A stretch of DNA of 64,000 nucleotides, taken from Garcia nutans. Its lineage: Eukaryota > Streptophyta > Magnoliopsida > Malpighiales > Euphorbiaceae. The notes beneath the pieces were generated by a model. It searched no databases and had not been told where the DNA came from. It saw nothing but the letters and a program-made list of their open reading frames with translations. Position 1 is the stretch's first letter. Every line of letters starts with the position of its first letter. Shown piece by piece: positions 33,396 through 43,763 of this stretch. The DNA lies in the NCBI GenBank assembly GCA_947685225.1, contig CANTUV010000037.1, forward strand, positions 31,267,001 through 31,331,000, in the 5' to 3' direction. The position numbers and the translations under genes are program-made.

Positions 33396-34768
33396 TTAGG
33401 CTCCTTCTCCTTTCACATCTTCAACATTCCCATCTTGAAAAGAGGATAAAATAAAATCTTCTTCCAATCCTTTTCCCACCATGAAGGTTGCTGGTGGTGG
33501 CACTCTTCCAAACTTAGGCAAAGGGTTGTTCTTGGTATTGGGCTTGTCCGGCTCCGGTAGCTTACCACTATCGATCAAATCTTGGATCTCATGCCTTAGA
33601 TGAGCACATTTATCTGTTTCATGCCCTCGCATTTGATGAAATTGACAGAAGGCCTCGGCATTGAAGTTTGGTGGCAGTGGATTATGTAGTGGTCGAGGAG
33701 CTAACGGTTGCAACAACCCTTTCTTTTGCAGCTTGCTAAAAACCCATGATAGAGGTTTACCCAATTCTGAGAATTATCTTTTATTTCCTTGACTAGCTAT
33801 ATTAACATCTTCTTTTTGCGTGCTTTGATTGCTAGGCTGATAATTCCCTTTCTCATTCCTTCTTATTGAAAAGCAATTTTTCTCCCTTTCCCACTCTTCA
33901 ATTTGTAGACCAGCATGGAGAAGATCTTTGAAATCCCGGATGAGCGTATGAGACATCCTTTCACAAAGACTAGGCAATACCCCTCTCACAATCATCCTTA
34001 TTTGATCAGATTCATCGGGCCTCTTCTTAAGCAAAGCGGCCTTGTTTCTCCATCTCTTCACATAGTCTACAAAATTTTCATTTGGTCATTGCCTAATGGA
34101 CTCAACTTCCATTTCAACATTATATCCATATTGTTGGATAAAGGCCTTATATAGCATATCCCAATCTTTTTTAGTACTTTCCTCTAAGGTGTTGAACCAA
34201 TTTTGGATAGCAGGGTCCAACGAGAGTATGAATTACCTTAGAGTTTGAGCCATAGTAGCTCGAGCAGACTGCATAGCAGTGATATACTGCTTTATATGGA
34301 GATGGGGATTTTCGGTTCCATCAAACTTCGCAAAAGATGGCATCTTGAACTTGTACGGAACTTCTTCATCTAGCTCAAATAGTTTGTCGACTTCAGACAT
34401 TTCTTCGGTTTTCAGTTTCTTCTCAAATTTCTTTTCTAAATTAGCAATCATTTTCTCAACATCAGATGTCTCGGTCTTTTCAATTGTTGCCTTCTCAACA
34501 ACCTTCGGCTCCTTTTGTCTTGAGGATCTTGGTAGTATTGAGCCCAATCATCATCATCAATGATCACCTTATCATCATCAAAAGCTACTTCACCAATTTT
34601 AGCCTTCCCTTTGTCCTTTGGCTTCTTGGAGCTAGCAGACGCTTCGGCATTATTTCCTAAAATTGCAGCTAGTTGATTCTTTATGGTCTCAGCCATGGCC
34701 TCTTTTATTTCTTCCATCTTGGCATTGAGGGCTTCATCCACCATTCTTTGAATTTGTTCGGGCTCCAT
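33396..34768 (-). pseudogene. B1 gag, Tat/Ogre-like, broken
   Basis: The start is the ATG at 34768 (MEPEQIQRMVDEALNAKMEEI), shared with B2 and, with changes, B3. In order: an N-terminal helix-rich segment, an acidic DDD patch before WAQYYQD, a lysine/glutamate-rich coiled-coil-like stretch, the gag core (KMPSFAKF...YITAMQSA, KRWRNKAAL, MIVRGVLPSLCERM) and a C-terminal CQFHQMRGHETDKC zinc-like motif with LRHEIQDLIDSGKL, typical of Tat-lineage gag. Lesions: a frameshift near 34515, a TAA at LR-stop-F near 34236, a TGA near 34088 and a TAA near 33770. There is no protease or RT downstream. Gag would encapsidate element RNA. Confidence 0.8.
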
Positions 34769-35903
34769 TGCTTTTGGTGAAAAAGAGATTGAGTCGTTGC
34801 TAGATGCTTCATCTCCGACATAGGTCGGATTATTGTAAGCTTTTGAACTATCATAATCCAGGGCTGTGAGCTAGAGAGGATCAATGATATGAGATGCAAA
34901 TGTATGCATGTATGCACAAACAATAGACAACCAAGGACAAATCCACACACGAATGGCGAGTCTCTTTTCCTAGGTATGTGGTTAACAAAATACCAACATG
35001 GGGTATCTTATTTTCGAATAATTCACTCGGACGTTTCAACCAATAGTTATATTTTCAAAAATGGAAATCAATCCATGATAATTCCCATTAATTAGGTTTT
35101 AATCCATTCAACCAACTAATGTAGCTTTTATGCTATATTGGATTAAAACTAAATTAAGAGGTTGATTATAAATAGATTTCTCGCTTGAAAAAGTAACTAA
35201 TGATTCATGCCAAAAACAAACCTATGGTTAATTATTTCTTAGCATAAACTAGGCTCACAATTTATTTTTGATATTTTGTAATTGACCTAAATAATTTGCA
35301 AGCTCTTTGTAAGAAGAGGTTGGATGAAAATAATTTTGTTTCTAAGCCCATTGTAAAAATATTTTAGAAAAAATGGATTTTGGGCTTAGTATTTGGGTTA
35401 TGAGCAAAAGAATTTTTGATTTGTTTCTAGAAAAGTCTTATATCCAAAGACCATCTTAAAAAGTTTTGAAAATTGTTTTAGTCTTTTAGATTTTAAAGAA
35501 AAATTTATTTTGAGCTCACAATGTATTTGGGTCATATTAGAAAAAGAACAAACCAAATAAGCCATGATTTAAGCCAAGATAAATTAACCATAGTCAAACA
35601 ACATGCATTTGGGGTAAAACCTAAGGAAAGTAACTAGGCCAATTACATGAGCTTTAGTCTTTGGGTAAAAAGGCTTAGGTTCCCATAGAAAGTATATACC
35701 AAATGGTACGAGGCTATGAGTGGTTATGCCATGCTCGATCTCCATACCTTGAGTGAAAGTATGGTATCCCTTACATAACACAACATGAGTAACACGAGCT
35801 TCCTAACTCACGCACACGATGCAATCTAAGATGATGCGATGAATAATATCATTATAAGAGAGAATAGAATAATATAAAGACCAACGGAATCAACTTCTCT
35901 TAT
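34769..35903 (-). other. B1 5' leader (untranslated)
   Basis: About 1.1 kb between primer site and gag with no convincing open frame. It matches 45681-46709 of B2 in the opposite orientation, so it is family sequence. Confidence 0.7.
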
Positions 35904-35920
35904 CCCCAATGGAGTCGCCA
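35904..35920 (-). other. Primer binding site of B1
   Basis: The minus strand reads TGGCGACTCCATTGGGG directly after the 5' LTR end. TGGCGACTC...GGGGA sites are typical of Tat/Ogre elements and are attributed to an Arg tRNA primer; the tRNA assignment is from memory of that family. Confidence 0.65.
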
Positions 35921-35921
35921 C

Positions 35922-36357
35922 TGTGAGCGGGGATTTTTGCCCCCACTCCCGGTGGAATGGTTCTTGCGACTTCAGCACTATTTAGGCTCGGGTCCTTAGA
36001 GGTCACGGACCTAAGTTCGGAGAAAATGGAGTCGCCACACAGACGGGCAGGGGAAAAAAGAAAGGGGTGGATGACTCGATTCCTAAGGAATCCCCAACCC
36101 CCTAATGGGTACGAAAAGTTGGGTACGTGTGGGGAAGGTGAGAAATGGCCCAGCACCCCAACAATGCCCGGTTCATTGGAACCGGCCTCCTTTACAGGTC
36201 TTAATATTATAAAATTCTTAAATATAACAATATTATCCATATTACACACAATAATTAAAATAAAGCATCGATATATTGAAAATCAAAACAATGTCCGAGC
36301 AAAACAAATAAATGGACACCCATTCGAAGATGGAAACATGCCCTTACATAATCCATG
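35922..36357 (-). repeat. B1 5' LTR, primer-site-proximal part
   Basis: Begins TGTGAGCGGGG next to the primer site and matches 25029-25462. It includes the primer-site-like copy (36027-36039) and the CCGGTTC hairpin (36168-36185). It is cut at 36357 by the A3 LTR. Confidence 0.85.
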
Positions 36358-37179
36358 TGTAACACCCCTAAATTCCAAATACGTTCACTACATATCACCA
36401 CCATGTAATGAACATACATAGAACCTAAGAATGCTACATTCTTCCATAAACAATTTGCATTATATATATATAGTATAATGGTATTTACTATTAAAATAAA
36501 ACAAAATAAATATAAACATTTGATTTAATACGCAGCGGAATTTATCAAATGTATTTGCATATATAAATATGTCCAAGTACAAGTTTACAAAATTATATAC
36601 ATATACATTAAATCCAATACTTTACAAAACATAAAGAGTCTATACATGATTGGCAGCTTTCTCTTTGATCTTTAAGTCCTACTCAACTCTTCAATTCCTA
36701 GACTCACTCGGTCTAGTGGATCTCTCGGGTTCTTCTCTAACACCTGCGCGATGAACACAATCGCGCTAAGCCAACGGCTTAGTAAAACAACTACACTATC
36801 AAAATGCTTGATGCAATGCTCATGACACTCAATCAAGTAAATAATACATAGCAAGTCATAACTTATTCATCATAAATTATCATACCATAATTACATTTCA
36901 GAACATTATAATATATCATTACGCATCAATTTCATTAGGCAATGATCACGATTCATAAATCCTAAATTACATTAAACCTAAGACATATCTGGCCCAAAAC
37001 ACCCTAATATGTTATTCAAAGTTCAGAGTCCCTGTGTTTGATTCAATATCACAATCATCAAGCCCGTAGGCAAAATATATCATATCTCTATCCATGGATA
37101 GCGTAACAGACCCAGTCTCTTGGACCATCAACCCATTAACATGAGGAGATCCTCAACCTGGTTAGACTGTTACAAATTC

Positions 37180-37340
37180 TCAAATGGAAGTGGTTTACGG
37201 GTCTCCCATTTCACCATCATTCCATATTCACATTTTACAACTGGAATCGGTTTACGGGCCTCCCATTTCACCTATCCAGTGATTCATAAACATTACTCAA
37301 ATTGGACTCGGCTTACGGGCCTCCCATTTCGCCTATCCAA
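37180..37340 (-). repeat. Three tandem sub-repeats in A3 LTR
   Basis: Units of about 60-70 bp sharing GGTTTACGGGCCTCCCATTTC and ending in CACCTATCCA or a variant. They occupy the same place between the inverted arms as the CTTGAAGC repeats of the A1 subfamily. Confidence 0.75.
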
Positions 37341-37620
37341 TGAGTTATAGGCATGCCATCAAATACAGGACTCTGAAAGTTGAATTAACACATTAGGCAT
37401 ACTAACATTTCATTTATTCTTTCTCAATTCATTTCACAATTCATAATTTATTAGGCAATCATGCCTCAACCATTTCATTTGAATCATCTTGGCCCAAAAC
37501 ACAATGGCCTCACATATCATCTTAATTATCATAATCAATCACAATTCACATTACATTATCATATAAGCAACATGCTTTACATTCTTTACTTACTTCAAAT
37601 AAAACAGAACAGAAAGACTA

Positions 37621-37816
37621 TCGCGGTCGTACCAAGCTAAGTCGCGACCGTTCTACACAATCAAAAGATAAAATTTATCACAGTAGGTTTCGCGGTCAGA
37701 AATCCGATCTGAGTCGTGACCGCACTTCACAATCAAAGATGAAACCTTAACACAGTAGGTTTCGCGGTCAGAAGTTCGATCTAAGTCGCGACCGCACTTC
37801 AATAATCGCGACCGCC
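37621..37816 (-). repeat. Palindrome island of A3 LTR (GCGGTC/GACCGC)
   Basis: Three units of about 55-60 bp, each with TCGCGGTC and a following GTCGCGACCGC (GTCGTGACCGC in one) separated by about 15-20 bases, and a final single TCGCGACCGC. It sits between the two splice donors, where A1 has the GACACG island, but the motif is unrelated. Confidence 0.75.
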
Positions 37817-38897
37817 CCAATTCACGTGTCTCATGCATAAACCCTAACTTTAACAAACTTTCTTTTGTTTAACATCAAACACATTATACACAACATAACC
37901 TCATTTAGAATGGACACAATCAACATCCTCAATACTTATTTACATCATCAAAACACATTAATAACACATTTGATACCACAACACATTTACAACCAAAAGA
38001 ATGTTAAGCTTACACATTATATGCATGTTTGTAAACAAATAGTTGTACTTACCTTATAAACACTCAAACAACTCCAAGAAATCTTCTCTTCCAAAGATTG
38101 TTCACTTTACAATTAAGATAAACCACTTCTTCCAAAACCTAATCCAAACAATAATATAATACATCAATTTCTATAACATTGACAACACTTACAAACTCAA
38201 ACCCTAACACAAACTCAACACAACCACTTCCAATACCAACACCAACTCAACTTCTCATCTAACAAGCAAAATCAACACTTAAAATCACACCATAACCCAA
38301 TGAATCACACCATCATCAAAACACAACTCAACTCAAACCAAGCTTCAAAAATAACAAAGGCAAACAAGAGAAAACTTACCAATTAATGAAATTCCTTGAA
38401 ATTCCAACTTGTAAACTTGAAAACTCCTTCCAATCCAAGTTTAAAATCATCAAAACCTTCAATTATCCTCTTGCTCTCCTTGTCCCTTTGTTCAGCCGGC
38501 CACACCAAGAAGAAAGAAGAAATATCAACCACAAGAAACAAAGTCAACTCTTCTTTAATCTCCACCAAGTATTCCAATTCAAACAATTACCAAAATACCC
38601 TTAACTATATAACTAACATTTTGTCTCTTATGTGCCCAATTATGTAATTACTCACTAATAAAAGAAATATCTTCCTCCACTATCCAACACCTTGACTTTC
38701 CATTTTGACCACTTTATATGTTATATATATCACCATATACACAACATATAAACTTGTCTCTAAACCCTATTTCCTTTCCCAATCACCATACATAAACATT
38801 CTCTTCCAATTTCTTATCAACTTATTACAATATATACATAATTCAAGTGCAACAACAATAACACCAAGACTACTAGGGCATAATTAAGGATATTACA

Positions 38898-38913
38898 ATT
38901 CTCCCCCTCTAAA
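38898..38913 (-). other. Polypurine tract of A3
   Basis: Minus strand AGAGGGGGAGAAT directly before the 3' LTR start, identical to A1. Confidence 0.8.
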
Positions 38914-38943
38914 AAGAAATTTCGTCCTCGAAATTACCTGAAA

Positions 38944-39330
38944 TCAACTCTGAAACAACTGAGGATATTGTTCTTGCATGAATTGTTCACTTTCCCAAGT
39001 TGCCTCTTCTCTTCCATGATTCTTCCATAACACTTTCACAACTGGCACTCTCTTGTTCCTCAACTCTTTCACTTCATGTGCCAAAATAGCAACTGGTTCC
39101 TCTTCAAATGTCAGATCTAGACTTACCTCAATAGATTCAACTGACAACACATGAGATGGATCCGACCTATATCTCCTCAACATAGAAACATGAAACACAT
39201 TATGAATACGATCCAACTCAGGTGGCAAAGCAAGTCGATACGCCACTGGCCCAACTCTTTCTAACACTTCATACGGCCCAATGAAACGAGGACTCAATTT
39301 TCCTTTCCGACCGAACCTCAAAATCTTCTT
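38944..39330 (-). pseudogene. A3 pol C-terminus: GPY/F module and chromodomain, after a nonsense codon
   Basis: Continues the polyprotein frame without a shift after the TAG at 39331-39333. It shows FGRKGKLSPRFIGPYEVLERV (GPY/F) and PVAILAHEVKELRNKRV then VVKVLWKNHGREEATWE, a chromodomain-like fold typical of chromoviral integrases, ending QLFQS. A1 has Trp (SPWKNILRF) where A3 has the stop, so a single TGG-to-TAG change cuts off these 128 residues. Integration targeting would be affected while RT and the integrase core remain. Confidence 0.85.
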
Positions 39331-42300
39331 CTAAGGAGATACTTTCAAAAATACCTTATCTCCAACATCAAATTTTATGTCTCTCCTTTTCAGATCTGCA
39401 TAAGACTTCTGTCGGTCTGAAGCTGCTTTTAACCTGCCTCGAATCAACTTCACTTTCTCTTCCGTTTCTTGAATCAAATCAGGGCCAATTATTTTACCTT
39501 CACCAAGTTCACTCCAACAAAGAGGTGTTCTGCACCGTCTACCATACAGTGCCTCAAATGGTGCCATACCAATGCTCGATTGATGACTGTTATTATAGGC
39601 AAATTCCACAAGTGGCAAAAATCCGTCCCAACTTCCAGAGAAATCAATGACACAGCTTCTCAACATATCCTCAATGATCTGTATCACTCTCTCTGACTGT
39701 CCATCTGTCTGGGGATGGAAAGCAGTACTGAAATGCAATCGAGAACCTAAAGCTCCATGCAAACTCTTCCAAAATCTCGAGGTGAATCTAGGATCTCGAT
39801 CAGACACTAAAGAAATTGGGACACCATGCAATTTCACAATCTCATGGATATACAGTTCAGCCAACTTCTCCAAAGAGTAATCCATCCGCACCGGAAGGAA
39901 ATGAGCTGTTTTAGTCAATCTATCCACAATCACCCATATGGCATCATGCTTCCTTTGTGTCAAAGGCAAACCAGACACAAAGTCCATAGTTACTCTATCC
40001 CATTTCCACTCAGGCACTGACAAAGGTTGAAGCAACCCAGTTGGAACTTGATGCTCGGCTTTCACCCTCTGACAAGTGAGACATTTAGACACAAACTCTG
40101 CAATGTCTCTCTTCATACCGGACCACCAATAATGTTGTCTCAAATCATGATACATCTTGGTACTACCCGGATGCATAGCAAAAGTTGATTGGTGTGCTTC
40201 TTCTAAAATAATTTTTCTTAAATTATCATCATCAGGCATACACAGTCTACTCTTAAACCATAAGCTCCCATCATCTCTCACAACAAAATCTCGGCTCTCT
40301 CCCTGTTGACAAACTGACACAATCCTCTGAATTTTCTCATCAGTCAACTGAGCTTCTTTGATCTGATCCAACAAAACTGGTGTCACTTGCAATTGTGCCA
40401 ACAATGCACCATCATCACAAGGTACAAAGCTAGCACACAATGCTCTCAACTCAACAAGCAATGAGAGCGAGTAAACTGTTAAACCAGCTAAAGACTTCCG
40501 ACTCAAGGCATCAGCAACAACATTTGCTTTACCTGGATGATAGTCAATCAAACAGTCGTAGTCTTTAATCAATTCCAACCATCTCCTCTGCTGAAGATTT
40601 AGCTCCTTCTGAACACCCAAATACTTCAAACTTTTGTGATCAGTATAGATGAAACATTTCTCTCCAAATAGATAATGACGCCAAATCTTCAAAGCAAACA
40701 CAATGGCTGCTAGCTCCAAATCATGAGTCGGATAATTGAGCTCATGCGGTTTCAACTGTCGAGAAGCATAAGCTATCACTTTACCCTCTTGCATCAACAC
40801 ACAACCCAAACCATTATGTGAAGCATCACTGTAGATCACATATGGTTTATCTTCCACAGGTAAAGTGAGAACAGGTGCTTGAGTCAACATCTCTTTCAAC
40901 TGCTCAAAACTGGTCTGGCATTGATCAGTCCACACAAATTTAACTCCCTTCCGAAGCAATCTGGTGAGTGGAGTAGCTATTAAAGAAAATCCTTTCACAA
41001 AACGTCGATAATAGCCGGCCAATCCCAGAAAACTTCTAACTTCAGTCACAGTCTTCGGTGGACTCCAATTTAGAATAGCTTCAACTTTACTCGGGTCAAC
41101 CCTAATGCCATCTGCTGACACAATATGACCGAGAAAAGCTACTTGGTTCAACCAGAACTCACACTTCGATAATTTGGCAAACAACTGCTTCTCTCTCAAG
41201 ATTTGTAACACTATCCGAAGATGCTCACTATGCTCCTCTTCATTTCGCGAATACACCAAGATATCATCTATAAACACTACCACAAACTGATCCAAATAGG
41301 GCCTAAACACCCTATTTATCAAGTCCATAAAAGCGGCAGGTGCATTCGTCAAACCAAATGGCATTACCAAAAACTCATAATGCCCATATCTGGTTCGAAA
41401 AGCTGTTTTTGGCACATCCTCAGCTCTAACCCGCAATTGATGGTACCCCGATCTCAAATCAATTTTAGAAAACACAGCTGCTCCCTTCAATTGATCAAAG
41501 AGATCATCGATTCTAGGCAAAGGGTATTTATTCTTAATAGTTATCTTGTTCAATTGCCTATAATCGATACACAACCTCATAGTACCATCCTTTTTCTTAA
41601 CAAACAAAACAGGAGCTCCCCATGGCGACACACTAGGGCGAATAAAACCCTTATCCAGCAACTCTTGCAACTGCACCTTCAATTCTCTTAATTCGACAGG
41701 TGCCATTCTATAAGGAGTAATAGAGATAGGAGTGGTACCTGGTAACAACTCAATACCAAACTCCACCTCTCTCTCAGGAGGCAATCCTGGCAACTCCTCT
41801 GGAAAAACATCTGGGAATTCTGAAACTGTGGGAATGCTATCCAATTGAGACCCTACCACTCTGGTATCCAACACATGAGCAAGATAAGCTTCACACCCTT
41901 TTCTGATCATCTTCCTAGCTGCAACAGCTGAAACAAACAAAGATGCAAGCTGTCTCTGCTCACTAGATACCAACACTACTCTATCATCACTAGTTCTCAA
42001 AGTAACACACTTCTTCTTACAATCTACCACAGCTCCATGCCTAGACAGCCAATCCATGCCAAGAATCAAATCAAATTCTTTAAATGGCATCTCAATCAAA
42101 TCACCACAAAACTTCTCACCCTGCACCACTACCGCACAATCTCTATGCACCTTACTAACAATTACGCTATGCCCTAAAGGATTTGTCACCAACACATCAA
42201 ATCCTAGGGACTCAGCATGCATTTCAGACACAGGCAATACGGATGCACTTATGTAAGAATGTGTGGATCCAGGGTCAATCAAAGCAAGTACAGATATGCC

Positions 42301-43596
42301 AAATAAAGAAAAAGTACCAGCTATGACTGCAGAAGCATCAGGCTGTCTTTGCATCACATAAACCCGCTGAGAAGGCCCAGCCTCATCTGGTCTGCCATCC
42401 CTGGGTGCAGATCCTCCTCTCTGACTATACCCAGATCTACCCCCTCGGCTGAAACCCCTGCTTCCTCGACCTCCTCTGCTAAAACTCTGCCGAGAAGCTG
42501 CAGATTCCAATGACCTCTGGTCCTGCATCTCAGGACACTCTCTAATGAAATGGTCAGGCGACCCACAATGGAAGCACACACCCGGTCCACCAATCCTCCT
42601 ACAAGCACCCACATGAATCTTTCCACATTGCTCACATGCCAGCGGAGTGGATCTCTGAATAAAGGGAGTCGGGGCACTAGCCACAGAAGCTGCAGGTCTT
42701 GATCTCTGTCTACGAAACTGCCCTGACCTACTCATCGGCCTCTGACTCCTTCCCACTCTAGGAACAAAGCTCCCTCTGCCCCTCTTCACTGATGAAGACC
42801 CTGCCTCAAACTGGGGTCTTCTCACTCTAGTCTCTTCCTCAGATGCAGCTGCAATGCTTTGAACTCTTTCCACACTCCGTGCTGCTGCCACAAGCTGAGA
42901 GAAATCAGTATATCTGGATCCAGCCACATGACATACAAGAGAAGGCCTCAACCCCTCTTCGAATCTCCTACATCTGTCAATTTCATCTGATATAATGCCT
43001 CCCGCATAATGACTTAATCGAATAAACTCCACTTCATATTCAGTTACTGTACGATGATCTTGTTTCAAACTCAAGAACTCCATTTTCTTCACATCCTTAT
43101 ACTCCCTAGGAGTATGCTTCAATTCAAATTCCCTATGGAAATCAGCATAGGTCAATGTGGGTGGATCATCCATGGCATGTGGTACGGTCTTCCACCAGTC
43201 ATAAGCGTCCTTCTGTAATAATGACCTAGCATAATCAAACTTCTCCTCTGACGTGGCTTGCAACTGAATAAAAATTCTCTGAACTTTATCAAGCCACTGT
43301 TCTGCCACAGCTGGATCTATCGTACCCAGAAAATCCTCTGCCCCAAACTTCCTCAGTTTATCATATTGTCTCACTGGTACCTGAGGCTGAGGTGGTGGTG
43401 GAGGTTGCACTGGTGCTTGCCTCATAACTTCCATCATATGTCTAAACCAGGCTGGTGGAACCTCATCACCTGCTGGTCTCCCCGACACTGAAGCAGGTAC
43501 CTCACTGGCTACCTCAACTCTAGCTCCCTCCCTACTCTCAACAGGAGCTATACTCTCTGCACTTCCCTCAACAGACTGCCGTGAATGGGGATCCAT
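39331..43596 (-). CDS. A3 Gag-Pol polyprotein, 1421 codons open
   Basis: Single frame from the ATG at 43596. Domains by residue: proline-rich N-terminus (61-72), gag core about 85-240, CCHC knuckle C341-C344-H349-C354 with a knuckle-like C321-C324 before it, RG-rich linker 370-400, protease with D441 (DPGSTHSYIS), RT about 630-810 with D713 and FIDD at 775-778, RNase H with D924, E961, D986 and D1029, integrase zinc region (HPG at 1142, C1172, C1175) and catalytic D1205, D1266, E1302 (35 residues between the last two). It makes the particle, matures it, copies the RNA and inserts the DNA. It stops at TAG 39331-39333 before the chromodomain. One gag-pol frame is usual for this lineage. Confidence 0.93.
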   Translation of the reverse strand: MDPHSRQSVEGSAESIAPVESREGARVEVASEVPASVSGRPAGDEVPPAWFRHMMEVMRQAPVQPPPPPQPQVPVRQYDKLRKFGAEDFLGTIDPAVAEQWLDKVQRIFIQLQATSEEKFDYARSLLQKDAYDWWKTVPHAMDDPPTLTYADFHREFELKHTPREYKDVKKMEFLSLKQDHRTVTEYEVEFIRLSHYAGGIISDEIDRCRRFEEGLRPSLVCHVAGSRYTDFSQLVAAARSVERVQSIAAASEEETRVRRPQFEAGSSSVKRGRGSFVPRVGRSQRPMSRSGQFRRQRSRPAASVASAPTPFIQRSTPLACEQCGKIHVGACRRIGGPGVCFHCGSPDHFIRECPEMQDQRSLESAASRQSFSRGGRGSRGFSRGGRSGYSQRGGSAPRDGRPDEAGPSQRVYVMQRQPDASAVIAGTFSLFGISVLALIDPGSTHSYISASVLPVSEMHAESLGFDVLVTNPLGHSVIVSKVHRDCAVVVQGEKFCGDLIEMPFKEFDLILGMDWLSRHGAVVDCKKKCVTLRTSDDRVVLVSSEQRQLASLFVSAVAARKMIRKGCEAYLAHVLDTRVVGSQLDSIPTVSEFPDVFPEELPGLPPEREVEFGIELLPGTTPISITPYRMAPVELRELKVQLQELLDKGFIRPSVSPWGAPVLFVKKKDGTMRLCIDYRQLNKITIKNKYPLPRIDDLFDQLKGAAVFSKIDLRSGYHQLRVRAEDVPKTAFRTRYGHYEFLVMPFGLTNAPAAFMDLINRVFRPYLDQFVVVFIDDILVYSRNEEEHSEHLRIVLQILREKQLFAKLSKCEFWLNQVAFLGHIVSADGIRVDPSKVEAILNWSPPKTVTEVRSFLGLAGYYRRFVKGFSLIATPLTRLLRKGVKFVWTDQCQTSFEQLKEMLTQAPVLTLPVEDKPYVIYSDASHNGLGCVLMQEGKVIAYASRQLKPHELNYPTHDLELAAIVFALKIWRHYLFGEKCFIYTDHKSLKYLGVQKELNLQQRRWLELIKDYDCLIDYHPGKANVVADALSRKSLAGLTVYSLSLLVELRALCASFVPCDDGALLAQLQVTPVLLDQIKEAQLTDEKIQRIVSVCQQGESRDFVVRDDGSLWFKSRLCMPDDDNLRKIILEEAHQSTFAMHPGSTKMYHDLRQHYWWSGMKRDIAEFVSKCLTCQRVKAEHQVPTGLLQPLSVPEWKWDRVTMDFVSGLPLTQRKHDAIWVIVDRLTKTAHFLPVRMDYSLEKLAELYIHEIVKLHGVPISLVSDRDPRFTSRFWKSLHGALGSRLHFSTAFHPQTDGQSERVIQIIEDMLRSCVIDFSGSWDGFLPLVEFAYNNSHQSSIGMAPFEALYGRRCRTPLCWSELGEGKIIGPDLIQETEEKVKLIRGRLKAASDRQKSYADLKRRDIKFDVGDKVFLKVSP

Positions 43597-43743
43597 TACT
43601 ACCTATCTCTGCAAACACGACCAAATACACCTTATTAAAGATCAAAGGCTGCCAATACCAACATATATTTTATTCAAAATCAACTTTTAAAATCAAATTA
43701 TTCTTTTTATTACATTTTACCTAGGTTGAGAATCTCAAACCTT

Positions 43744-43756
43744 GGCTCTGATACCA
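43744..43756 (-). other. Primer binding site of A3 (initiator Met tRNA)
   Basis: Minus strand TGGTATCAGAGCC, seven bases after the LTR end, the same as A1. Confidence 0.9.
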
Positions 43757-43763
43757 AAACAAT

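Larger units (their letters stand above)
36358..38897 (-). repeat. A3 3' LTR, 2540 bp, complete
   Basis: The plus strand runs from TGTAACACCCC to AAGGATATTACA. It includes the twin hairpin (36746-36782), inverted-repeat arms (37005-37030 and 37369-37395) around three copies of a TTTACGGGCCTCCCATTTC unit (37180-37340), a palindrome island with a different motif (37621-37816), and donors at 38048-38053 and 38375-38380 (minus strand). The five bases at the left are CCATG; the right-hand copy was deleted. Confidence 0.9.

Noticed and set aside
39331..43596. FIDD instead of YxDD in the RT as a sign of inactivation
   Set aside because: The F variant is common in plant Ty3/gypsy RTs and is shared by A1, so it is ancestral.
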